Assembly: GCF_000740785.1 (NCBI RefSeq)
Contig: NZ_JFZB01000005.1
Coordinates: 372,001 to 436,000 of the forward strand
Direction of reading: 5' to 3'
DNA from: Paenirhodobacter enshiensis
GTDB lineage: Bacteria; Pseudomonadota; Alphaproteobacteria; Rhodobacterales; Rhodobacteraceae
Length of the DNA stretch: 64,000 nt
The first letter of the stretch is position 1, and every line of letters starts with the position of its first letter. Both the position numbers and the translations under genes were made by a program. Under the pieces are notes generated by a model that was given only the letters and a program-made list of their open reading frames with translations, was not told where the DNA came from and did not search any database. Shown one piece after another: positions 54,098 to 64,000 of the stretch.

Positions 54098-56227
54098 TTA
54101 CAGCGTGCAGGACACGCAGCCCTGAACCTCGGTGCCTTCCAGCGCGGCCTGACGCAGGCGGATGTAGTAGATCGTCTTGATCCCCTTCTTCCACGCGTAG
54201 ATCTGCGCCTTGTTGATGTCGCGCGTCGTCGCGTCGGCGGGGAAGAACAGCGTCAGCGACAGGCCCTGATCGACGTGATCGGTCGCCGCGGCATAGGTGT
54301 CGATGATCTTCTCCGGCCCGATTTCGTAGGCGTCGCGATAGTAATCGAGGTTGTCGTTGTTCATGAAGGCGGCCGGGTAATAGACGCGGCCGATCTTGCC
54401 TTCCTTGCGGATCTCGATCTTCGCCACGATCGGATGGATCGAGGAGGTCGAGTTGTTGATGTAGCTGATCGAGCCGGTCGGCGGCACCGCCTGCAGGTTG
54501 CGGTTGTAAAGCCCGTGCTTCATCACGTCGGCCTTCAGCGCGGCCCAGTCCTCGCGGCTCGGCAGCACCTTGCCCTCGAACACGCGGGTGACGTCGGGCA
54601 GCGTGGGCAGCCAGTCCTTCTCGACATATTTGTCGAAGAACGACCCGTCGGCGTATTTCGAGGTCTCGAAACCGACGAAGGTGCGGCCGTGCTCCTGCGC
54701 CAGAAGGCACGAGGTGCGGATCGCGTGATAGGCGACGGCGGCGAAATAGACGGAGGTGAACTCCACCCCTTCGGCCGAGCCGTAATGGATGCGCTCGCGC
54801 GCCAGGAACCCGTGCAGGTTCATCTGGCCGAGGCCGACGGCATGGGCCTCGTCATTGCCGCGCCGGATCGAGGGCACCGAGTCGATATGGCTCATCTCGG
54901 AGACCGCGGTCAGCGCGCGGATCGCCGCCTCGATGGTGGCGCCGAAATCCGGCCCGTCCATCGTCGCCGCGATGTTCAGCGAGCCGAGGTTGCACGAGAT
55001 GTCCGTGCCCATGTGGCTGTAGCTGAGGTCTTCGTTGTATTCCGAGGCCTCGTTGACCTGCAGGATTTCCGAGCACAGGTTCGACATGGTGATGCGCCCA
55101 GAAATCGGGTTCGCCTTGTTCACCGTGTCCTCGAACATGATGTAGGGATAGCCCGATTCGAACTGGATCTCGGCCAGCGTCTGGAAGAAGGCGCGGGCGT
55201 TGATCTTCTTCTTCTTGATGCGCTTGTCGCCGACCATCTCCTCGTATTTCTCGGTGACCGAGATTTCCGAGAACGGCACGCCATAGACCTTCTGGATGTC
55301 ATGGGGCGAGAACAGGTACATGTCCTCGTTGCGCTTGGCGAGTTCGAAGGTGATGTCGGGGATCACCACGCCGAGGCTCAGCGTCTTGATGCGGATCTTC
55401 TCGTCGGCGTTCTCGCGCTTGGTGTCGAGGAAGCGCAGGATGTCGGGGTGATGCGCGTTCAGATAGACCGCGCCGGCGCCCTGACGCGCGCCGAGCTGGT
55501 TGGCATAGCTGAAGCTGTCTTCAAGCAGCTTCATCACCGGGATGACGCCCGAGGACTGGTTCTCGATGCCCTTGATGGGGGCGCCCATCTCGCGCAGGTT
55601 GGTCAGCATCAGGGCGACGCCGCCGCCGCGCTTCGACAGCTGCAGCGCCGAGTTGATCGAGCGCCCGATCGATTCCATGTTGTCTTCGATGCGCAGCAGG
55701 AAGCACGAGATCAGCTCGCCGCGGGATTTCTTGCCGGCGTTCAGGAAGGTCGGCGTGGCGGGCTGGAACCGGCCCGAGAGAATCTCTTCCATGAAGCGCA
55801 TCGCGAGCGCCTCGTCACCACGCGCCAGCGCGAGCGACACCATCACCACACGGTCCTCGTAACGTTCGAGGTAGCGCTGACCGTCGCGGGTCTTCAGCGT
55901 GTAGGAGGTGTAATACTTGAACGCGCCGAGGAAGGTCGGGAAGCGGAACTTGCGCTTGTAGGCGGCATCCCAGATCGCGCGCTGGAAGTTCTTCGAATAC
56001 TGGTCGAGAACGTCGGCCTCGTAATAGCCTTCATCGACCAGGTAATCGAGCTTTTCGTCCAGCGAGTGAAAGAACACCGTGTTCTGGTTCACGTGCTGCA
56101 GGAAATACTGCCGCGCCGCCATGCGGTCCGCGTCGAACCGGATGTGACCATCCGAATCGTACAGATTCAGCATCGCGTTCAGCGCGTGGTAATCCAGCGT
56201 GCTGTCCTTCACGCCATTGTCGAGCAT
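54098..56227 (-). CDS. nrdE: Class Ib ribonucleotide reductase large subunit NrdE
   Basis: A 709-residue catalytic subunit that reduces NDPs to dNDPs. It lacks the long ATP cone of NrdA. NLCSEILQ, with an active-site Cys, GHMGTD-type [15 protein letters not shown], and the C-terminal redox tail CVSCTL (reduced by NrdH) are all present. ATG 56227 (MLDNGVKDS) overlaps the nrdI end by 19 bp. Confidence 0.97.
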   Translation of the reverse strand: MLDNGVKDSTLDYHALNAMLNLYDSDGHIRFDADRMAARQYFLQHVNQNTVFFHSLDEKLDYLVDEGYYEADVLDQYSKNFQRAIWDAAYKRKFRFPTFLGAFKYYTSYTLKTRDGQRYLERYEDRVVMVSLALARGDEALAMRFMEEILSGRFQPATPTFLNAGKKSRGELISCFLLRIEDNMESIGRSINSALQLSKRGGGVALMLTNLREMGAPIKGIENQSSGVIPVMKLLEDSFSYANQLGARQGAGAVYLNAHHPDILRFLDTKRENADEKIRIKTLSLGVVIPDITFELAKRNEDMYLFSPHDIQKVYGVPFSEISVTEKYEEMVGDKRIKKKKINARAFFQTLAEIQFESGYPYIMFEDTVNKANPISGRITMSNLCSEILQVNEASEYNEDLSYSHMGTDISCNLGSLNIAATMDGPDFGATIEAAIRALTAVSEMSHIDSVPSIRRGNDEAHAVGLGQMNLHGFLARERIHYGSAEGVEFTSVYFAAVAYHAIRTSCLLAQEHGRTFVGFETSKYADGSFFDKYVEKDWLPTLPDVTRVFEGKVLPSREDWAALKADVMKHGLYNRNLQAVPPTGSISYINNSTSSIHPIVAKIEIRKEGKIGRVYYPAAFMNNDNLDYYRDAYEIGPEKIIDTYAAATDHVDQGLSLTLFFPADATTRDINKAQIYAWKKGIKTIYYIRLRQAALEGTEVQGCVSCTL

Positions 56228-56625
56228 GTCATCCCCCAGAATTGCGCAAGACCCGCGCGCACGCGGGCGATATCGGTTTCGGTGCCGGCCAGTTCGAACC
56301 GGTAGAGAACGGGCACCCCGCATTTCTCCGAGATCACCTTGCCTGCGAAGGCGTAGAGTGTGCCGAAGTTGCGGTTGCCGCTGGCTATGACGCCGCGCAG
56401 CAGCGCGCGGCGGTCGGGATCGTTCAGGAAGTGGATGACCTGTTTCGCCACCGCTCCGCGCCCCTCACCGTCCGCGTAGCACGGCGTGACGAGCACATAG
56501 GGTTCGCTCGGCTCGGGCATCGGGTTCTTCGGCGAGATCGGGATGCGCAGGGCTGGCAGGCCGAGCGCCGAGATGAATCGCGCGGTGTTTCCCGAGGTCG
56601 AGGAGTAGTAGACCAGCCCCCCCAT
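56209..56625 (-). CDS. nrdI: Flavodoxin-like NrdI
   Basis: A 138-residue flavodoxin. The FMN phosphate loop is [12 protein letters not shown], and [13 protein letters not shown] is the NrdI-specific segment. NrdI supplies oxidant for assembly of the Mn(III)2-tyrosyl cofactor of NrdF, so this operon suggests manganese-based ribonucleotide reduction. It lies between nrdH and nrdE. Confidence 0.95.
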   Translation of the reverse strand: MGGLVYYSSTSGNTARFISALGLPALRIPISPKNPMPEPSEPYVLVTPCYADGEGRGAVAKQVIHFLNDPDRRALLRGVIASGNRNFGTLYAFAGKVISEKCGVPVLYRFELAGTETDIARVRAGLAQFWGMTCSTMA

Positions 56626-56633
56626 CGGGCGGC

Positions 56634-56855
56634 TCAGGAAAGGCGGCCGATCATGTCCGGACGGAAGCCCGCCCAGTGCTCTTCCCCGGCGACGACGACC
56701 GGCGCCTGCCGGTAACCGAGCGACATCACCATCTCCATCGCATCGGCATCCTGGGTCAGGTCGATCAGCTGGTAATCGAGGCCGCGCGCGTCAAGCGCAC
56801 GGGTGGTGGCAGTGCACTGCACGCAGGCGGGCTTGGAATAGACGGTGATGGTCAT
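56634..56855 (-). CDS. nrdH: Glutaredoxin-like NrdH
   Basis: A 73-residue redoxin. The active site is Cys-Val-Gln-Cys in SKPACVQC, and the C-terminal half [13 protein letters not shown], with the cis-Pro, is typical. It reduces NrdE. Start at 56855 or 56861 (both ATG); GAGGGAC precedes. First gene of nrdHIEF. Confidence 0.94.
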   Translation of the reverse strand: MTITVYSKPACVQCTATTRALDARGLDYQLIDLTQDADAMEMVMSLGYRQAPVVVAGEEHWAGFRPDMIGRLS

Positions 56856-56861
56856 TGTCAT

Positions 56862-57105
56862 GTCCCTCGGTCTTTGTCCTGAATGCGACGAAGACGAGAA
56901 CCCCTTCCGCTCAGACGTGATGCCTGTCGGTCCTGCGTTCCCGCGCCCGCCGCACGGTTGAAACTGTCGCTGCGGTGCGGACATGACAAAGCCATCAGCC
57001 AATGGCGATATTCCGCGCCACAGGGCCTTGCCTTCGTCTTATCGCTGTGGGTATTGCCTACAGCCCGCCGTCCCGCGCCGGGGTTCGCTCCCCGGTTTGC
57101 TTGTC
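56862..57105 (-). promoter_or_regulatory. Long leader of nrdHIEF
   Basis: About 245 nt between the predicted promoter and nrdH, part of a 392-bp gap without genes. A CCGGGGAGCGAACCCCGG hairpin lies near its beginning and further pairings such as CTGT..ACAG and GTGCGG/CCGCAC are visible. I do not recognise a known riboswitch. Confidence 0.4.
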
Positions 57106-57109
57106 TCTA

Positions 57110-57138
57110 AATAAGCCATCAAGCCGGCGCGGCGTCAA
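57110..57138 (-). promoter_or_regulatory. Predicted nrdHIEF promoter
   Basis: On the minus strand TTGACG (57138-57133), 17-bp spacer, CTTATT (57115-57110). About 45 bp further upstream the AT-rich CAACATATAGC (57180-57190 region) vaguely resembles an NrdR box half-site. Confidence 0.4.
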
Positions 57139-57252
57139 TACGATTATCCCTGCCAATGGTGTCATTATGCGCTTGACGGGCTATATGTTGCGTGGCGGGC
57201 GCATGTTCGGTGGGGCGGCGCAGACCGCCCCGGCCTTCTCCGACGGCGACGT

Positions 57253-59967
<2,715 letters not shown>

Positions 59968-59975
59968 ATCGGGCC

Positions 59976-61007
59976 TCAGAATTTGCGCGGAGCGAAGGGG
60001 GCGACGGCCTCGGCGATCGCGCGGATATGGTCGGGCGTGGTGCCGCAGCAGCCGCCCACCACGTTGACCAGACCGTCCCGGGCGAAACCGGCGATCTCGG
60101 CTGCGGTGTCCTCGGGGCCTTCGTCATACTGGCCGAAGGCATTGGGCAGGCCGGCGTTCGGATAGGCGCAGATCCGCGTGTCGGCGACCGAGGCGAGTTC
60201 CGCCAGATGCGGCCGCATCGCATGGGCGCCGAGCGCGCAGTTCAGCCCCACGGTGAACGGCCGCGCATGGGCGACGGAATACCAGAAGGCCGTGGGCGTC
60301 TGGCCCGACAGCGTGCGCCCCGAGGCATCGGTGATCGTGCCCGAGATCATCAGCGGCAGCGCCGCGCCGTGCTCCGAGAACGCCTCGCTCGCCGCGAAGA
60401 TCGCGGCCTTGGCGTTCAGCGTGTCGAAGATCGTCTCGATCAGGATGATGTCGGCGCCGCCCGCGATCAGCGCGCGGATCTGCAACCCGTAGGCCTGACG
60501 CAGCTCGTCGAAGGTGATGGCGCGGAAGCCCGGATTGTTGACGTCGGGGCTGATCGAGGCGGTGCGGTTCGTCGGCCCGACCGCGCCCGCGACGAAGCGC
60601 GGCTTGCCGTCCAGCGCCGTCGCGCGGTCCATCGCTGCGCGCGCCAGCGCCGCGCCCTGCCGGTTCAGCTCGAACACCTTGTCCTGCATCGCGTAATCGG
60701 CCTGCGCGATCACCGTCGAGGAAAACGTGTTGGTCTCGACGATATCGGCGCCGGCCATGGCGTAACGGAAATGGATCTCCTCGATCGCCTGCGGCTGGGT
60801 CAGGATCAGCAGGTCGTTGTTGCCCTTCTGTGGGTGGTCGGTGTGGATGTGACACGCGCAGCCGGCATGGCCGAGGAAGTCATCCTCGCTCAGCCCGAGT
60901 TGCTGGATCTGCGTGCCCATCGCGCCGTCAAGGATCATGATCCTCTCGCGCGAGATTTTTTCCAGCGCGTCGAAGGATTTGGAACGGGGCAGACGAAGAC
61001 TGAGCAT
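59976..61007 (-). CDS. metH: Methionine synthase, homocysteine-binding part (split MetH)
   Basis: A 343-residue TIM-barrel homocysteine methyltransferase module. The opening [35 protein letters not shown] is MetH-like; zinc ligands are Cys in VGLNCALG and the Cys pair in [10 protein letters not shown]. It binds and activates homocysteine for methylation by methylcobalamin on the companion protein. A BHMT-type stand-alone enzyme is less likely given adjacency to the other MetH half. A met regulatory element lies 54-93 bp upstream. Confidence 0.95.
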   Translation of the reverse strand: MLSLRLPRSKSFDALEKISRERIMILDGAMGTQIQQLGLSEDDFLGHAGCACHIHTDHPQKGNNDLLILTQPQAIEEIHFRYAMAGADIVETNTFSSTVIAQADYAMQDKVFELNRQGAALARAAMDRATALDGKPRFVAGAVGPTNRTASISPDVNNPGFRAITFDELRQAYGLQIRALIAGGADIILIETIFDTLNAKAAIFAASEAFSEHGAALPLMISGTITDASGRTLSGQTPTAFWYSVAHARPFTVGLNCALGAHAMRPHLAELASVADTRICAYPNAGLPNAFGQYDEGPEDTAAEIAGFARDGLVNVVGGCCGTTPDHIRAIAEAVAPFAPRKF

Positions 61008-61060
61008 GACGAAACCGGCCTCTTGAAGGAGGCTGCAGCATAGTCGCGCCCGATCCTTGT

Positions 61061-61100
61061 GACAAATTCATATTCCTCAGGAAGATGATGAGCTGGATCG
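61061..61100 (-). promoter_or_regulatory. Shared met regulatory element, copy at metH
   Basis: GACAAATTCATATTCCTCA (61061-61079) differs at one base from the metF/metR copy at 24964. The downstream ATGAGCTGGA segment also matches ATGAGTTGGA. Orientation and distance relative to the start codon are alike at both genes. Confidence 0.75.
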
Positions 61101-61139
61101 AATATGTGGACATGGTTCCCGGTTTCTTGCCGGAAACGC

Positions 61140-61835
61140 TCAGCCCTTTCTGCGCAGCGTGCCGTCCGGTCCGATCCCGCCGAGCGCACGCCACTCCGCG
61201 CACCAGCGCGCGGCCGCGGCCGCGGTGGCCTGCCCGACCGCCGCGCCGATGGCTTCGCCGAGCGCGGTGTGCAGGCCCGCATAGGCGAGGGGCTCTTCTC
61301 CCTCGCCGGCGCAGCGGCAGGCGAGAGCGATGCAATCGGTCCCGGTGCCGGTGGCGAGGCCCGTCGCCAGCCGCAGCCCTGTGGCGAGGACCGCGGCGGT
61401 GCGGGCCTCGGTCGCGATGCTCAGCGCCTCAAGCCGCGCGGGCAGGGTCAGCGCGGCATGGATCTGCACCGCGATGTTGATCGTGCCGAAGCGCTCGGCC
61501 GGGTGCAGCCGGGTGCCGACGGCCTCGGCATTTGACAGGCCGGCGGTGGCCAGCGCCTCGACCGCCAGCCCCTCGACCCCGGCCCGGGCATGGTGATGCG
61601 CCGAGACATCGCGCGAGGTCAGAAAGCACAGCGCCCGTTCGGCATCCCGTGCGCGCAGCTCGGCCGTCAGCCAGCTGGTGACATCGAGGTCGGGCGGCAG
61701 ATCGGCATCGCGCACCGCCCGCCACAGGATTTCCCGCGCACGGATCAGCCCGCCGCGATGCGGCGCCCAGCTGAGGATCTCGTGCTCGGCGCCCAGATCG
61801 GCGCTCAGCCACGGCGCGGTGCAGGTGACGATCAT
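61140..61835 (-). CDS. cbiZ: Adenosylcobinamide amidohydrolase CbiZ
   Basis: A 231-residue enzyme recognised by the CbiZ pattern: a central LCFLTSRDVSAHHHA segment, EALATAGLSNAEAVG, and a C-terminal Ala-rich TGTGTDCIALAC. CbiZ removes the aminopropanol-linked loop from adenosylcobinamide or pseudo-cobamides to give adenosylcobyric acid, allowing salvage and remodelling of foreign corrinoids. Its ATG overlaps the btuF stop by 4 bp. The combination with BtuF/BtuB indicates a corrinoid import and remodelling operon. Confidence 0.85.
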   Translation of the reverse strand: MIVTCTAPWLSADLGAEHEILSWAPHRGGLIRAREILWRAVRDADLPPDLDVTSWLTAELRARDAERALCFLTSRDVSAHHHARAGVEGLAVEALATAGLSNAEAVGTRLHPAERFGTINIAVQIHAALTLPARLEALSIATEARTAAVLATGLRLATGLATGTGTDCIALACRCAGEGEEPLAYAGLHTALGEAIGAAVGQATAAAAARWCAEWRALGGIGPDGTLRRKG

Positions 61836-62731
61836 GGGGCCGTGCCGCTCCCTTTCGCCGCATCGCCCGCCCGTTCCAGCGCGCGAAGCGCATCGAGAAC
61901 ATGCGGCGTGCCGCAGATCCAGTCGCGGTCGGCGATTTCGGCCCGGTGGGTGCCCTGCGCCACCAGCGCGCTCAGCGCCGGATGATCGAGGATCGCCTCG
62001 GCCCGCGAGGGTGCGGCATAGCGCGTCCCGGTGACCAGCACCGCCGGGTCGAGCATCAGCAGCCGTTCGAGGGGCAGGGTGCCGCCATGGCTCAGCCCGG
62101 CTTCGGCCGCGGCATTGCGCAGCCCGGCCGCCGCCATCACCTGCCCGGCGAGCGTGGCGTTGCCGAGGGAATAGCCGTTCGCGGCATAGCTCGCGGCGCG
62201 GGGACCGTCCGTCGGATCGCGGCGGAGCCGGGCAAGATCGGCGTCGAAGCGCTCTGCCATCGCCTGCGCCTCGGCCTCGCGACCGAGCGCGCGTCCGACA
62301 TCGGCCATCGTCGCATCAAGCTGATCGAGCGAGGAGACCGGCGCGACCGTCTCGACCCTGAGGCCCATCCGGCGCAGCAGCGCGACCGTGGCGGGATTGG
62401 AATAGGTGCCCGCGAGAACCAGATCCGGGTGCAGCGCGAAGACCTCCTCGGCCTGCGCATGGTTCACCGGCCAGGCCTGCGCCTCTTCGGCCATGGCCGA
62501 GCTGACCGGATCGCGCGCCAGCGCCGAGACAGAGATCAGCTGACCGGGCGCCGCCAGCAGCATCGCCATCTGGTCGGTGCACAGATTGATCGACACGACG
62601 CGCAGAGGCGGCGCGGAGGCGGCGGGTCCGGCCGCGGCCGCGAGGGCCCAGCCGAACCAAAGGGGGGCCAGCGCTGCCGCCAGCCCCTTCCGGAGCCGCC
62701 CTTGCGGGCGGCGGGGATCAGAACCGGGCAC
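61832..62731 (-). CDS. btuF: Periplasmic cobalamin/corrinoid-binding protein BtuF-like
   Basis: A 299-residue ABC solute-binding protein. A GTG at 62731 is chosen as start: it yields a signal peptide (LAAALAPLWFGWALAAAAG...ASA) and overlaps the btuB end by 14 bp. RVVSINLCTDQMAMLLA, LDQLDATMADVGRALG and HPDLVLAGTYSN are typical of the class III vitamin B12/siderophore family. Iron-siderophore binding is an alternative, but the cbiZ and btuB neighbours favour corrinoids. No permease or ATPase is within the window. Confidence 0.85.
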   Translation of the reverse strand: MPGSDPRRPQGRLRKGLAAALAPLWFGWALAAAAGPAASAPPLRVVSINLCTDQMAMLLAAPGQLISVSALARDPVSSAMAEEAQAWPVNHAQAEEVFALHPDLVLAGTYSNPATVALLRRMGLRVETVAPVSSLDQLDATMADVGRALGREAEAQAMAERFDADLARLRRDPTDGPRAASYAANGYSLGNATLAGQVMAAAGLRNAAAEAGLSHGGTLPLERLLMLDPAVLVTGTRYAAPSRAEAILDHPALSALVAQGTHRAEIADRDWICGTPHVLDALRALERAGDAAKGSGTAP

Positions 62732-64000
62732 GCAGCCCCGCGAACAGCTGCCGTCCGGGTGCCGAGTAATAGCGGACGGTCTCGTAATCGCGGTCGAACA
62801 GGTTGTCGATCCGGACATAGGCCTGGGTCTTGTCGTTGATGTCATAGGCCACCGAGGCATTGAACAGCGCATAATCCGGCATCGGGCCGGTGCTGTCGAT
62901 GATATCGGCGTTGTATTCCACCGAGCCGCCCAGATGCCAGCGATCCGTCACCAGCCCGTCGACACCGAGGTTCACGGTGTGGCGCGGCACCAGAACCGCG
63001 CGGCCGCTGGCGGTGGAGGCATCGGTATAGGTGTAATTGCCGCTCAGCGTCCAGTTCCGGGTCAGATCGTAGGTGCCGGTCAGCTCGATGCCCTTGGCCA
63101 CCGTGTCGCCCTCGACCTGATTGTAACAGCCATACCCCGAACCGCAGCTCGTCGCGGTGTAATCCCAGTCGATGCGATTGGTGATGGTGGTGCGGAACAC
63201 CGTCGCCTGAACCGAGCCGCCCTCGAAGCTGCGCTCGGCACCGTATTCGAAGGTCTTGCTGGTCTCGGCCTTCAGGTTCGCATCGCCGTAGGGGCTGTAG
63301 AGCTGATAGAGCGAGGGGGCGCGGAACCCGGTCGAGGCCGAGGCGCGCAGCGTCCAGTCGGGCGTGGCGTGCCAGGCGGCTGCAATCCGCCCGGTGGTCT
63401 TGGCACCGAACATGTCATGCACGTCGTTGCGCGCCGCGAGCGACAGATCGAGCGTGTCGACCGGCTTCAGCAGCAATTCGCCGTTGACCGAATTGGTCTT
63501 GGCGTTGCCATAGCCCTCGGCGGCTTCCTTGCTGGTGGCCGCGCCCCAGTTCAGCCCCACCGCCTCCGAGGCCGCCCAGTGCCCGGTGTAGTCGAGCACG
63601 TTGCGCGTGCTGTTGAAATCGCTGGTGTAGCCGCCGTCCGGATAGATGTAGCTGCGGTCGGTCTCGGTGCGGGCGAAGGCCAGCTCGTTGCTGACCTCGC
63701 CGATGGTGAAATCGGTGAAGACGCGGCCGCCGCGCAGGGTCTGCTCGGTGCGGTCATTGGTGTCGGCGGGCAGCCAGGTCACCGGGTCCGAGCCGTCCAT
63801 GTCCGTCTTGCTGCGCTGCCAGATGCCGTTCGCGCCGAAGCTGAGGGTCTCGGTGGCGTCGAACCGGCCATAAAGGCTGGCCATGCTGGAGCGGAAGCCG
63901 TCATCCTCGGAGCCGTCCTTGACGGCCGAGATGCCACTGGTCACCGTGCGCCCCGCGGTGAAGGCAAGTTCCCCCCGCGATCCGAGAATGCCCGCCGAGG
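62718..64000 (-). CDS. btuB: TonB-dependent outer-membrane receptor BtuB-like, C-terminal part
   Basis: About 427 residues of the beta-barrel; the N-terminal plug lies beyond the right edge. Alternating amphipathic strands, TGFRAPSLYQLYSPYGD, a conserved receptor motif, and DNLFDRDYETVRYYSAPGRQLFAGLRARF at the end (terminal Phe) identify a TonB receptor. BtuB identity is inferred from synteny with btuF and cbiZ. An extracellular loop contains a Cys pair (SCGSGYGCYN), likely a disulfide. Confidence 0.85.
   Translation of the reverse strand, partial: SAGILGSRGELAFTAGRTVTSGISAVKDGSEDDGFRSSMASLYGRFDATETLSFGANGIWQRSKTDMDGSDPVTWLPADTNDRTEQTLRGGRVFTDFTIGEVSNELAFARTETDRSYIYPDGGYTSDFNSTRNVLDYTGHWAASEAVGLNWGAATSKEAAEGYGNAKTNSVNGELLLKPVDTLDLSLAARNDVHDMFGAKTTGRIAAAWHATPDWTLRASASTGFRAPSLYQLYSPYGDANLKAETSKTFEYGAERSFEGGSVQATVFRTTITNRIDWDYTATSCGSGYGCYNQVEGDTVAKGIELTGTYDLTRNWTLSGNYTYTDASTASGRAVLVPRHTVNLGVDGLVTDRWHLGGSVEYNADIIDSTGPMPDYALFNASVAYDINDKTQAYVRIDNLFDRDYETVRYYSAPGRQLFAGLRARF

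Noticed and set aside
56862-57250. Cobalamin riboswitch before nrdHIEF
   Set aside because: The conserved B12 box (GCC..ACTG..AGACCTGCC-like) is not seen on either strand in this interval.
61008-61139. SAM or cobalamin riboswitch before metH
   Set aside because: The leader is only about 130 bp to the neighbouring gene and shows no conserved riboswitch core; the MetR-type element explains regulation better.

Overview
The window is a GC-rich, densely packed stretch of chromosome from an alphaproteobacterium, almost certainly a member of the Rhodobacteraceae (Paracoccus/Rhodobacter/Roseobacter relatives). Support for this comes from a TrcR-type (DUF1013) regulator, COQ9, a pcm-tolC-popZ-like block, a bioMNY biotin ECF transporter, a split B12-dependent methionine synthase, a DUF6280-like protein and a Rhodobacterales-style small exported four-cysteine protein. 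No tRNA, rRNA, IS element, prophage or CRISPR array is visible. The region looks like core genome, so the most interesting signals are regulatory and structural.

Layout. 1-12 kb: start of hrpB, an exported DUF3108 protein, meaB, valS, a HisC-like aminotransferase, a DUF305 protein, a glyoxylate aminotransferase, an MsbA-like exporter, ygfZ and a DUF6280-like gene. 12-16 kb: pcm, tolC and a PopZ-like polar organiser on the minus strand, then an entericidin-like lipoprotein. 16-24 kb: lepA, bioMNY, a CopZ-like metallochaperone, a low-molecular-weight phosphatase, rpmB, and an Lrp regulator divergent from an ornithine-type decarboxylase. 24-36 kb: metF divergent from metR, an Fsr-like MFS exporter, a SuhB-type phosphatase, mscL, a second Lrp, trkH, rpsU, coq9, a quinone oxidoreductase, an RNase T2, trcR and a YegD-like Hsp70. 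36-45 kb: a Zn/Cd/Pb P-type ATPase with its MerR regulator, then the six-gene Mrp antiporter operon (mnhAB-C-D-E-F-G). 45-53 kb: an Rrf2 regulator, a small leader ORF, the sulfate ABC transporter (sbp-cysTWA), and a two-component Rieske monooxygenase of the glycine-betaine type. 53-64 kb: nrdHIEF, split metH, and the corrinoid salvage genes cbiZ, btuF and btuB (btuB runs off the window).

How it fits together. Several genes converge on sulfur and one-carbon metabolism: sulfate uptake, metF, MetR, split MetH, cobamide uptake and remodelling, and probably betaine demethylation. A shared 19-bp sequence upstream of both metF and metH links these two distant loci to the MetR-like regulator encoded beside metF. 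A second theme is envelope and ion homeostasis (Mrp, TrkH, MscL, TolC, MsbA-like, ZntA-like).

A family of 50-80 bp double-hairpin intergenic repeats, with the core AAATATCCCGGGGGTGAGGG, recurs at least seven times, mostly just past gene 3' ends. Other notable non-coding signals are a cysteine-containing leader peptide before the sulfate operon, a hairpin holding the suhB ribosome-binding site, a nested stem structure between gbcB and nrdF, and long structured leaders before the decarboxylase and nrdHIEF. I did not find an obviously new multi-gene system; these cis elements are the best candidates for undescribed biology.
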